A stretch of DNA of 64,000 nucleotides from Dryocola clanedunensis subsp. sulfonylureivorans (GTDB lineage: Bacteria; Pseudomonadota; Gammaproteobacteria; Enterobacterales; Enterobacteriaceae): contig NZ_JAERMU010000018.1 of NCBI RefSeq assembly GCF_016756775.1, forward strand, positions 36,569 to 100,568, written 5' to 3'. Position numbers and translations under genes: made by a program. The notes below the pieces were generated by a model. It saw only the letters and a program-made list of their open reading frames with translations, was not told where the DNA came from and made no database searches. Shown here in pieces: positions 1 through 6,761 of this stretch; position 1 is the stretch's first letter, and each line of letters begins with the position of its first letter.

Positions 1-2
1 CT

Positions 3-104
3 CACCTGGAAACGCTCGAGTTACGCTACGAGGCGATCTCCTGGAAGTATACGGAAGGCAACATTATTTATCGTGACACGTGGAACGATCGCTGCACCAG
101 CTGA
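3..104 (+). CDS. hcp: Type VI secretion tube protein Hcp, C-terminal end (partial at left edge)
   Basis: Only the last 33 codons are in the window. They read HLETLELRYEAISWKYTEGN and finish in DTWNDRCTS. This matches the conserved end of Hcp, the ring protein that stacks into the type VI secretion tube (LETVELRYEKI.W.Y.DGNI motif of the family). The reading frame is open to the left edge and stops at 102-104. The stop codon abuts a REP element directly, so the natural 3' flank is lost or replaced. A second, N-terminal Hcp fragment lies at 795, so this is probably an orphan hcp neighbourhood. Whether this copy is complete cannot be seen here. Confidence 0.75.
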   Translation, partial: HLETLELRYEAISWKYTEGNIIYRDTWNDRCTS

Positions 105-222
105 CGCTAAGGCTTATCCGGCCTACAACTTGTCCGAATCGTAGGGTGGATAAGCGACAGCGTCATCCACCGATTACATCGATTTGCCGGATGGCGCTAA
201 GGCTTATCCGGCCTACAGTTCT
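104..222. repeat. BIME (REP cluster) after hcp
   Basis: Inverted REP-type units alternate here. One has the form gtagggtggataagcg...catccacc (about 141-171); the other is gccggatggcgc...cttatccggcctac (about 186-218), and there is a partial unit at 104-126. The spacers (cttgtccgaatc, gattacatcgattt) are shared with the BIME at 2999-3168, so the two ends of the accessory island carry near-identical direct copies of this block. Confidence 0.85.
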
Positions 223-300
223 GATAGAGCCTGTATTCAACGTGCTGGCGCATTTGAAGCCCAGACGGCATCAGATGACAGGATGATAAGGTAGCCAGGG

Positions 301-486
301 ATTATATACATTAAAAAAATAGCGCTGTGGCTTTGTCAGCAATTATTTTCGCTTTATGGCCCACCGCTGTGCGTTATCCTATTCGCTGTTCTACAACAAT
401 ATTTTTTCCCGGATAGTCCCATTTGGCCCGTTGGTTTGTTTTCGATATTCGTTATATATATCTTTGCCCGTTACGTGAAATGGTAA
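301..486 (+). pseudogene. Small membrane protein, first copy, start codon apparently lost
   Basis: An open frame from the stop at 292-294 to TAA at 484-486 encodes about 61 residues ending FFPDSPIWPVGLFSIF...IFARYVKW. It is clearly paralogous to the protein at 554-742 (same FFPxxPIWPV and RYVKW motifs, same spacing). One long hydrophobic stretch would span the membrane. No ATG, GTG or TTG occurs at the 5' end. The codon aligned with the second Met of the paralogue is ATT at 301. It is either a pseudogene or a rare ATT-initiated gene. Its function is unknown. Lying between Hcp fragments, it could be an immunity or accessory protein of a type VI cassette, but that is only context. Confidence 0.45.
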
Positions 487-553
487 CGATTTTGTATGCA
501 AGGCTCGCTCAAAAGATTATGGACAGAAAATATTGCAGGATGATTCGATAACT

Positions 554-742
554 ATGATGAATATCATAAATAGGATTTTTAAACGTGTCTTCAAATCATT
601 GTTTTCTATGTATGCGCCCACATTGCTAACACTCTTGTTTGCGGTAACACTGGTACAATTTTTTCCCGGTGGCCCTATATGGCCTGTACCCGTTTTTCTT
701 GTATTTATGCTGGTTATCTTTGTTCGTTACGTGAAGTGGTAA
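554..742 (+). CDS. Small membrane protein, second copy (unknown function)
   Basis: The 62-residue protein begins MMNIINRIFKRV and ends FVRYVKW. It has a basic N-terminus, a hydrophobic core (about residues 15-35), the motif FFPGGPIWPVPVF and a second hydrophobic stretch, so it is probably a small inner-membrane protein with two short helices. ATG at 554 was preferred over the upstream TTG at 533 because it aligns with the paralogue. A GCAGGA stretch lies about 14 bases upstream. I do not recognise the family. Its position between an hcp end and an hcp N-terminal fragment suggests a type VI cassette gene. Confidence 0.5.
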   Translation: MMNIINRIFKRVFKSLFSMYAPTLLTLLFAVTLVQFFPGGPIWPVPVFLVFMLVIFVRYVKW

Positions 743-794
743 TAACCCAGTAGTCAAAAACCTACTCTTACTCTCTCATTAATAAGGATATTAT

Positions 795-914
795 ATGTCT
801 ACTCCCGCACATTTATGGCTTGAAGATGAAAACGGTTCTCCCATTGTCGGCGGATGCTCTTCCGGACAGGGTGACAGCATTAGCGTGGTTAAGCTTGAAT
901 TGAGCCACACTTAA
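795..914 (+). pseudogene. Hcp N-terminal fragment
   Basis: The 39-codon frame begins MSTPAHLWLEDENGSPIVGG, the canonical start of enterobacterial Hcp proteins (about 160 residues or more). After GGC the sequence diverges and stops at 912-914, so at least three quarters of the gene is missing. AAGGATATTAT precedes the ATG and gives a normal ribosome-binding site. I read it as a truncated hcp remnant of the kind left by recombination between orphan hcp cassettes. Confidence 0.65.
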
Positions 915-1037
915 CCATTTTCAGTAAGTTACAGCCACCTTTGCGAGCCATGCCGCAGGCTGCAATTCCCGGTAATTAAACCCCTTGTCCGCCGTCATCA
1001 ATCGCAGTAACGTTTCCCGGCACCTGCAAAATCAGGT

Positions 1038-1247
1038 GCCGGGATTAGCCTCCCGGAATAGTTACAGGCGATATATGACGCGCCAGCGTCTTTGGTATAT
1101 CGTACGTTCAGCCACACCTCATTATGGTGGGCTGGACGAGGGCACCGAAAGGTGCGCCGGTTTCCTGTAACACCGGTAAGGCTAACCTTGTTCAGCTCAC
1201 CGCCCGGAGATTAGCCTCTCAGGCGGTGTGGATAAACCGTTACAGGA
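1038..1247 (+). ncRNA. P4/C4-phage-like antisense immunity region
   Basis: A central segment carries CTGTAAC (1165-1171) followed by GGCTAA (1180-1185). Two flanking segments carry the reverse-complementary pair in matching order: TTAGCC (1045-1050) then GTTACAG (1061-1067), and TTAGCC (1211-1216) then GTTACAG (1239-1245). The left TTAGCC lies in a small hairpin loop (CCGGG-attagcct-CCCGG). The right GTTACAG runs straight into the AGGAGG ribosome-binding site of the gene at 1258. This layout of two targets around one complementary segment resembles the seqA-seqB-seqC/CI RNA of satellite P4 and the C4 RNA of P1. The RNA ends are not visible. The assignment rests on the architecture. Confidence 0.45.
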
Positions 1248-1257
1248 GGCTGCCATT

Positions 1258-1707
1258 ATGGCTACGACCCCAACCCAGACTGTTTCTTCAGAAACCTCGC
1301 CGCTTACCCTTAACTTTGGTCCCGACACCGATTTCACCGTGCTGGCGGATTATTGCGAACGCTTCGCCGATTCGCTGATTGAAAGCACAAAGCCAGGGGA
1401 AAGACGCGTGCTTTGCTACCGCCTTGCGGAATGTCTGCAACTGCTGTCATCAACTTTGAATGACCCTATTCCAGAGCACCTGATTGAAAGCCTTACCGCG
1501 GACGATTTTCCCGCAGCGGTGCCCGCTTTCGACCCCGAACCAGAAGATCTCTGCCGCTACTGCCTGACGCTTGCGCAAATCCTTAATGACCACAATTTTT
1601 GCGCAGCAGAAGAAAGTGCCCTCACCGGGCTGCTGTTCGAACTGACGAACTACTTTGCCGATGAGCTAAGAACGCCGCGTTTTGTACGCTCGCCGCTTAC
1701 GATGTAA
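1258..1707 (+). CDS. Unrecognised 149-residue acidic protein downstream of the antisense region
   Basis: I do not recognise this protein. It starts MATTPTQTVSSETSPLTLNF and is acidic, with several Cys (RRVLCYRLAECLQLL, DLCRYCLTLAQIL, NFCAAEES). It has no signal peptide or membrane segment and looks mainly helical. ATG at 1258 was chosen over the GTG at 1228 because AGGAGG at 1244-1249 sits at good spacing. That ribosome-binding site lies at the edge of a sequence complementary to the central segment of the upstream antisense-like region, so translation may be under RNA control as for the first gene of P4 and P1 immunity operons. A hairpin with a T-rich tail follows at about 1713-1748. Confidence 0.6.
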   Translation: MATTPTQTVSSETSPLTLNFGPDTDFTVLADYCERFADSLIESTKPGERRVLCYRLAECLQLLSSTLNDPIPEHLIESLTADDFPAAVPAFDPEPEDLCRYCLTLAQILNDHNFCAAEESALTGLLFELTNYFADELRTPRFVRSPLTM

Positions 1708-1845
1708 ATCAACATCCCCGGTCTGAATTGGCCGGGTTTTCCCTTTTTTGGTTCTGAGTAGCCCGGCCCATCCTGTATCATCATCCGGGACGTATTCATT
1801 AGGGCAACGTAGCTTTCTTTTGTACCCGACTAAAAGGATATTGTT

Positions 1846-2892
1846 ATGCCGAACTCATCTCTAACACCGGCCCCGGACGGGGAGTTTGTTCTTTTTCAGT
1901 CAGCGGATGGCAGGGTACGTTTAGAGTGTCGTTTTGCAGCAGATTCTCTTTGGCTGTCGCAGGCGGCGATGGCCGAACTGTATCAGGTTACGCCTCAGGC
2001 GATAACACAGCATATCCGCGCGGTGTACGGCGAAGGAGAGCTTGAACAAAGTTCAACCTGTAAGGATTACTTACAAGTTCAAACCGAAGGCGCAAGGCAG
2101 ATAGAGCGCAAAATTCGGCATTACAATCTGGGGGTTATCCTCGCTGTAGGTTACCGCGTTCGTTCGACGCGCGGCACGCAGTTCCGCCAGTGGGCCACGC
2201 AGACCCTGCAAGAATACCTCGTCAAAGGCTTCGTGATGGATGACGAACGTCTGAAGAATCCGCCCGTGGGCAAATCGATGGTGCCGGATTACTTCGACGA
2301 CATGCTGGAACGCATTCGCGATATTCGTTCCAGCGAGCGGCGCATCTATTTGCGGGTGTTGGATATCTTTACTATGGCGGCGGACTACCAGCCTACGAAC
2401 AAAGAAACAACGCAGTTTTTTCGCATTATTCAAAATAAGCTGCATTACGCGAGCACGGGTATTACGGCCGCAGAGCTGATTGCTCAGCGGGTAAATGCCA
2501 GCAAGCCCAATATGGGGCTGACCAGTTTTAAGTATGATGAAGTGCGTCGTACCGATGTGACCATTGCCAAAAACTATCTTAATGAAAGCGAGATAGATGA
2601 GCTGAACCGTATTGTCTCAATGTGGCTGGACTTCGCTGAGGATCAGGCTAAGCGCCGCAAACAGGTCTTCTTGCGTGACTGGAAAATGAAGCTCGATCAG
2701 TTTCTGGCGTTCAATGACCGTGAAGTACTTCAGAACGCCGGTTCCGTCAGTAAAAAAGAGGCAGATGAAAAAGCGCAAAAAACGTTTGATGATTTTGCTC
2801 AACGTCGTCGCCGGCTGAAAGAAGCGGAAGGAGAGAGAATGAATATCGAAGTTTTACGCACCATCGCCAGCAAAGAGAAAAAGGACCGCTAG
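1846..2892 (+). CDS. rhuM: RhuM family protein
   Basis: The 348-residue protein has the RhuM family pattern: WLSQAAMAELYQVTPQAITQ (a helix-turn-helix-like stretch at about residues 36-55), then RYNLG-type IRHYNLGVILAVGYRVRS and RGTQFRQWATQTLQEYLVKG (about 90-130). RhuM was named in Salmonella SPI-3; the molecular function is not settled. Members are often found in mobile islands and next to restriction or Fic/Doc-type genes. The start has a good AAAGGA site. The 32-codon frame at 2893 begins directly after the stop. It is full length for the family. Confidence 0.85.
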   Translation: MPNSSLTPAPDGEFVLFQSADGRVRLECRFAADSLWLSQAAMAELYQVTPQAITQHIRAVYGEGELEQSSTCKDYLQVQTEGARQIERKIRHYNLGVILAVGYRVRSTRGTQFRQWATQTLQEYLVKGFVMDDERLKNPPVGKSMVPDYFDDMLERIRDIRSSERRIYLRVLDIFTMAADYQPTNKETTQFFRIIQNKLHYASTGITAAELIAQRVNASKPNMGLTSFKYDEVRRTDVTIAKNYLNESEIDELNRIVSMWLDFAEDQAKRRKQVFLRDWKMKLDQFLAFNDREVLQNAGSVSKKEADEKAQKTFDDFAQRRRRLKEAEGERMNIEVLRTIASKEKKDR

Positions 2893-2988
2893 ATGAACCA
2901 GGTGATGCCTGGTTGGGAAGAAGTAAAAACACGGCTGGATAATATAGCTAACCGCCTTCTTGCTTCGCCTTTCTTGTCGGAAAGCTGA
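2893..2988 (+). pseudogene. Short ORF after rhuM, possible HsdS-like N-terminal stub
   Basis: A 31-codon frame (starts MNQVMPGWEEVKTRLDNIAN) begins immediately after the rhuM stop, with AAGGA eight bases upstream. Its opening resembles type I restriction specificity (HsdS) N-termini of the xxxLPxGWxxVKLGxI style, and RhuM genes are sometimes found inside type I restriction loci. The frame ends next to a BIME, so this may be the stump of a gene removed when the island boundary formed. The resemblance covers only about a dozen residues, so the assignment is weak. Confidence 0.3.
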
Positions 2989-2998
2989 GGTGGAAGGC

Positions 2999-3168
2999 GT
3001 AGGGTGGATAAGCGACAGCGCCATCCACCGATTACATCGATTTGCCGGATGGCGCAAAGGCTTATCCGGCCTACAACTTGTCCGAATCGTAGGGTGGATA
3101 AGCGATCAGCGTCATCCACCGGTTACACCTGATTTGCCGGATGGCGCCAGGGCTTATCCGGCCTACAG
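2999..3168. repeat. BIME with four REP units at right end of island
   Basis: Four alternating inverted units lie at about 2999-3030, 3044-3075, 3089-3121 and 3136-3167. They are of the types gtagggtggataagcg...catccacc and gccggatggcgc...cttatccggcctac. Unit sequences and spacers match those at 104-222. Confidence 0.9.
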
Positions 3169-3178
3169 GTTCAAATCA

Positions 3179-3493
3179 TTACTCTAAATAAAACACTTCT
3201 TTTAATTCCGCGCTCACCGGGCTGTTGTCCGCGTTGCTCGGCATAATTTCGCTCATGTGCTGCCACCAGCGCTGGCAGACTTCGGTCTGGGCGACGGCGT
3301 TCCAGCGGGCTTCCGACTCTATCTCTACCGTTGCAAAAAGCAGATGGCGCTCGGCATCAAGATAAATAGCGTAGTGATGAGCACCGTGCTGTTTAAGTAC
3401 CGCCTCCAGCTCCGGCCAAATCGGCGTATGGCGGCGCTGATATTCTTCATGGGCATCGGGGTTTACCTGCATCACAAATGCTTTGCGTATCAT
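3179..3493 (-). CDS. rhaM: L-rhamnose mutarotase
   Basis: The protein has 104 residues, the standard RhaM length, beginning [20 protein letters not shown]. It contains the family motifs [10 protein letters not shown] and HHYAIYLD, followed by LLFATVEIE. It interconverts alpha and beta L-rhamnopyranose in the cytoplasm and so feeds rhamnose isomerase. The start codon overlaps the stop of the upstream dehydrogenase gene by four bases (ATGA), which indicates translational coupling. It is the last gene of the long leftward rhamnose operon. A REP cluster follows it. Confidence 0.95.
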   Translation of the reverse strand: MIRKAFVMQVNPDAHEEYQRRHTPIWPELEAVLKQHGAHHYAIYLDAERHLLFATVEIESEARWNAVAQTEVCQRWWQHMSEIMPSNADNSPVSAELKEVFYLE

Positions 3494-4638
3494 AAAGCCT
3501 CCAGATAGAGCTCGCGCACCTCTTCTCGGGTGGCGGTGCGTGGGTTACACGGCGCGCACGGGTCGGCGAGGGCTTTATCTAACCAGCCTTCAATGTCCGA
3601 CGACTTCACGCCGAGCTGGCTGAAGCCGGACGGAATGCCGACGCGGGCGGAAAGGGCGCGGATCGCCTCGATCGCTTTGTGGCTCGCCTGATCCTCATTC
3701 ATCCCGTGGATGTTCACGCCCATGGCTGAGGCGACCTGCGCAAAGCGCGCAACGGCCTGCGGGCGGTTAAAGGCTTCGATAATCGGCAGCAGGATGGCGT
3801 TGCAGACGCCGTGGGGCAGGTTGTGCGTGGCGCCGGGCTGATGCGCCAGCGCGTGCACCAGGCCAAGGCCCGCGCTGTTGAACGCCATCCCCGCCAGGTA
3901 CTGCCCGTAAGCCATCATCTCGCGCGCTTCAAGGTTGTGCCCGTCATCCACGGCCTTCGGCAGCCAGGTGCTGATTAATCGAATTGCCTCCAGCGCGTTG
4001 GCGTCGGTGAGCGGGTGCGCGCCGACAGAAACATAGGCTTCCACCGCGTGGGTCAGCGCATCCATGCCCGTTGCGGCGGTGACGCTGGCCGGAATATCCA
4101 GCATCACGCTCGCGTCGTCCACGGCGATATCGGGGATGATGTTTGAGTCGATAATGACCTCTTTCACCTGGCGCTGCGAGTCGATGATCACCGCGTTGCT
4201 GGTCATCTCCGCCGCCGTTCCTGCCGTGGTGTTAATCGCCACCAGCGGCACGCCCGCGTTAACCACTTTGCCTACGCCGGAATAGGCGGTAGACGGGCCG
4301 GGGTTGGCGGTCAGGATCTTCACCGCTTTGGCCGTGTCGATTGGGCTGCCGCCGCCGAAGGCGATGATGTAGTCACAGTCTGCCGCCCGGTACGCGGCAA
4401 ACCCCTTCTGCACCAGCTCCTCGGTCGGGTTCGGAAAGACCTCGTCAAACAGCTCGTAAGAGAGCTGATGAGCGTCCAGCGCGGTGAACAGGCTGTCGAG
4501 CAGCCCCATTTTCACCAGCTGACCGTCGGTGACGACCAGCGCTTTGCCCCAGTTTTTACCCGCAACCAGCTTAACCATATCGCCGATTGCGCCCGCGCCG
4601 TGAAGGCTGATTTTTGGTAAGGCCAACATAAAGCTCAT
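3490..4638 (-). CDS. fucO: Iron-containing alcohol dehydrogenase, probable lactaldehyde reductase of the rhamnose operon
   Basis: The 382-residue protein belongs to the iron-dependent alcohol dehydrogenase family, with the NAD-binding [11 protein letters not shown] and the metal-site motifs [13 protein letters not shown] and [18 protein letters not shown]. In sequence it is closer to E. coli YiaY/EutG than to classical FucO. The symbol reflects the inferred role, reducing L-lactaldehyde (a product of RhaD) to 1,2-propanediol during anaerobic growth. The start is taken at ATG 4638, preceded by AAGGAAA; a longer frame upstream lacks support. It overlaps rhaM by four bases. In the second metal motif, HQPGATH replaces the more usual HQLGGFY. 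Confidence 0.8.
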   Translation of the reverse strand: MSFMLALPKISLHGAGAIGDMVKLVAGKNWGKALVVTDGQLVKMGLLDSLFTALDAHQLSYELFDEVFPNPTEELVQKGFAAYRAADCDYIIAFGGGSPIDTAKAVKILTANPGPSTAYSGVGKVVNAGVPLVAINTTAGTAAEMTSNAVIIDSQRQVKEVIIDSNIIPDIAVDDASVMLDIPASVTAATGMDALTHAVEAYVSVGAHPLTDANALEAIRLISTWLPKAVDDGHNLEAREMMAYGQYLAGMAFNSAGLGLVHALAHQPGATHNLPHGVCNAILLPIIEAFNRPQAVARFAQVASAMGVNIHGMNEDQASHKAIEAIRALSARVGIPSGFSQLGVKSSDIEGWLDKALADPCAPCNPRTATREEVRELYLEAL

Positions 4639-4697
4639 TGTTATTTTCCTTAATATTGCAGTTTTTGAATTCTTGTTCGCTCCCCTCCAGGGTAAGC

Positions 4698-4771
4698 GTA
4701 GGGCGGGTAAGCAATGCGTCACCCGCCGAAAATTTAGTGGTGGATGACGCTGCGCTTATCCACCCTACGTT
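4698..4771. repeat. REP pair overlapping the end of the permease gene
   Basis: Two inverted units lie at 4698-4727 (gtagggcgggtaag...cacccgcc) and 4737-4769 (gtggatgacgctgcgc...cacccta). The second lies inside the 3' end of the permease gene and supplies its last codons and stop. Confidence 0.85.
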
Positions 4772-5759
4772 GTATTAAGCGCCGGGCAATAATCGGCAGG
4801 GAAATCACCACGATCAGCATCAGGCCGACGATAATCGACATCACGATGCCCGGCACGTTGAGCAGGCTCAGGCCGAAGGTCACCAGCCCCATCAGGAAGG
4901 CGGCGATAACCACCCCGGTGATGCTGCCGGAGCCGCCAAGAATATTGACGCCGCCCAGTACCGCCATGGTCACCACGGCAAGCTCCCAGCCCATGGCAAT
5001 CGTTGGCCTGGTGCTGCCTAACCTTGAGGTCAGCAGCACCGCCGCAAGCCCGGCCATCACGCCGACCAGCACGAAGAGGATCATGTTGTGCCGCTTGACG
5101 TTGATGCCGGAATACCATGCGCCGGTCGGGTTATTGCCGATGGCGTAGGTGCGGCGGCCAAAGTTGGTTTTGTGCAGCAGGAAGGCGAACGCGCCCGCCA
5201 GCACGATAAACAGCGTGAACTCAAACGACAGCGCGCCCCACACGTAGCCCTGCCCGAACCACGCGAAGCTCTCAGGCCAGGTGTTCAGCGCCTGGTCGCC
5301 GAGCAGAATGTAGGTGATGCCGCGGTACAGGCTCATGGTGCCGATGGTGATGACGATGGACGACAGGTTAAAGCGCGTCACCAGCCAGCCGTTGAACAGG
5401 CCGCAAAGCAGCCCGACGCCCAGCCCCACGCAGACCAGCAGCGGCGTATCCATGCCCGCCTGGGCGCAGAAGCCCATCGCCGTGGAGCTGAGCGCAATAG
5501 TGGAAGCGACGGACAGGTCAATCTCCCGGGCGATAATCAGCATGGCCATCGGCAGCACGATGATCGCTTTCTCGGTGAAGTTGAAGGTGGCGTCCGACAG
5601 GTTCCAGACGTTCAGGAAATACGGAGAAGCCAGCGCGTTCGCCACAAATACCGCCAGCGTCACCGCCAGCAGGAACGTTTCCCAGCACAGCAGCTTTTTA
5701 AGGCGAGAGTCGGGAAGGGCGACGAGGGCCGCCTGCTCAGAGATCAGCGTTTTATTCAT
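4734..5759 (-). CDS. rhaQ: Rhamnose ABC transporter permease (second permease)
   Basis: The 341-residue BPD-type membrane permease belongs to the sugar CUT2 family. It has about nine to ten hydrophobic helices and the typical stretch TNFGRRTYAIGNNPTGAWYSGI, followed by VVTMAVLGGVNILGGSGSITG. With the permease upstream it would form the channel of a rhizobial-type RhaSTPQ importer. It overlaps the upstream permease stop by four bases (ATGA). The last dozen residues (RRVDKRSVIHH) are encoded by a REP element, so the native C-terminus has been replaced or extended. Confidence 0.9.
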   Translation of the reverse strand: MNKTLISEQAALVALPDSRLKKLLCWETFLLAVTLAVFVANALASPYFLNVWNLSDATFNFTEKAIIVLPMAMLIIAREIDLSVASTIALSSTAMGFCAQAGMDTPLLVCVGLGVGLLCGLFNGWLVTRFNLSSIVITIGTMSLYRGITYILLGDQALNTWPESFAWFGQGYVWGALSFEFTLFIVLAGAFAFLLHKTNFGRRTYAIGNNPTGAWYSGINVKRHNMILFVLVGVMAGLAAVLLTSRLGSTRPTIAMGWELAVVTMAVLGGVNILGGSGSITGVVIAAFLMGLVTFGLSLLNVPGIVMSIIVGLMLIVVISLPIIARRLIQRRVDKRSVIHH

Positions 5760-6760
5760 GGTTTCACCGCCTCTTTTTGTCGGGAAAGCGCGACGTCGCG
5801 CAGAATCAGCCTGCCTTTACGCTTGTTGCCGCGCTCGTTGAGCAGCACCGCAATCACAATCACCGCCCCGGAAATCGCCATCTGCCAGAACGGCGAGACG
5901 CCGATCACCGGCAGCGCGTTGTTGATAACGCCGAGGAACAGCGCGCCGAACAGGCAGCCCAGCACGCGGCCAGTGCCGCCCATGGTGCTGATGCCGCCAA
6001 TCACGCAGGCTGCTACGATTTGCAGTTCAAAACCGTTAGCCACGTCAACATACGCAACGGCAAAGCGCGAAATCCACAGGTAGCCGCAGAATCCCGCCAG
6101 CGCGCCGCTCAGGCTGAAGCTGATGAACTGCATTTTTCCGGCGTTGATGCCCGTGTAGTACGCGGCGGTGGCGTTGCCTCCGGCGGTGTACATCGCGCGC
6201 CCGGTGCGGCTGTAGCGCAGGACGTAACCGACCAGCAGCAGGGCCGCCACGGCGCACCAGCTCAGCAGCGGCATCCCCAGCACGGCGGTGCGCGGCAGCG
6301 CCAGGAAACCGGCGCTCATCTGGTGGGCGTTGATCCAGCCGCCGTTGGTCAGCAGGAAGATAATCCCCCGGAAGATGCTCATGGTGCCGAGCGTCACGAC
6401 AATCGCCGGGATGCCGAGCTTCCAGACCAGCAGCCCGTTGATGATGCCCATCAGCAGGCCGAGCAGGGTGGCGATAACCAGCAGCACGGCGACGGGGATC
6501 TCAGGATGATGGAAGTTGAGCAGGGCGACGCACATGCCGGTCAGCGCCAGGTTGGCCGCCATCGACAGGTCGATGCCCCTGGTGAGCAGCACCATCATCT
6601 GGCCGAGCGCGAGAATAATCAGAATGGACGTGTCGTTGAACATCTCCACCAGGTTGGACGGCGCGAGGAACGACGGCGCGCGGCTGCCAATTGCCAGCAC
6701 CATCAGCACGATGACCCCGGCGAGCAGGGCCTCACGATGTTTAAGCAGGGTTTGCCACAT
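5756..6760 (-). CDS. rhaP: Rhamnose ABC transporter permease (first permease)
   Basis: This CUT2-type permease has 334 residues, starting MWQTLLKHREALLAGV. It has many hydrophobic helices, the conserved RGIDLSMAANLALTGM and RYSRTGRAMYTAGGNATAAY segments, and the C-terminal CVIGGISTMGGTGRVLG loop that contacts the ATPase. ATG at 6760 lies one base after the ATPase stop, so the shorter start is preferred over the ORF extension into the ATPase gene. It pairs with the next permease to import rhamnose. Confidence 0.9.
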   Translation of the reverse strand: MWQTLLKHREALLAGVIVLMVLAIGSRAPSFLAPSNLVEMFNDTSILIILALGQMMVLLTRGIDLSMAANLALTGMCVALLNFHHPEIPVAVLLVIATLLGLLMGIINGLLVWKLGIPAIVVTLGTMSIFRGIIFLLTNGGWINAHQMSAGFLALPRTAVLGMPLLSWCAVAALLLVGYVLRYSRTGRAMYTAGGNATAAYYTGINAGKMQFISFSLSGALAGFCGYLWISRFAVAYVDVANGFELQIVAACVIGGISTMGGTGRVLGCLFGALFLGVINNALPVIGVSPFWQMAISGAVIVIAVLLNERGNKRKGRLILRDVALSRQKEAVKP

Positions 6761-6761
6761 G

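Noticed and set aside
985..1378. Overlapping short frames across the antisense region
   Set aside because: They coincide with the structured RNA segments and have poor starts; the RNA architecture explains the sequence better.
1..3178. Prophage or integrative element with attachment sites
   Set aside because: No integrase, tRNA or att-like repeat other than the BIMEs was found.
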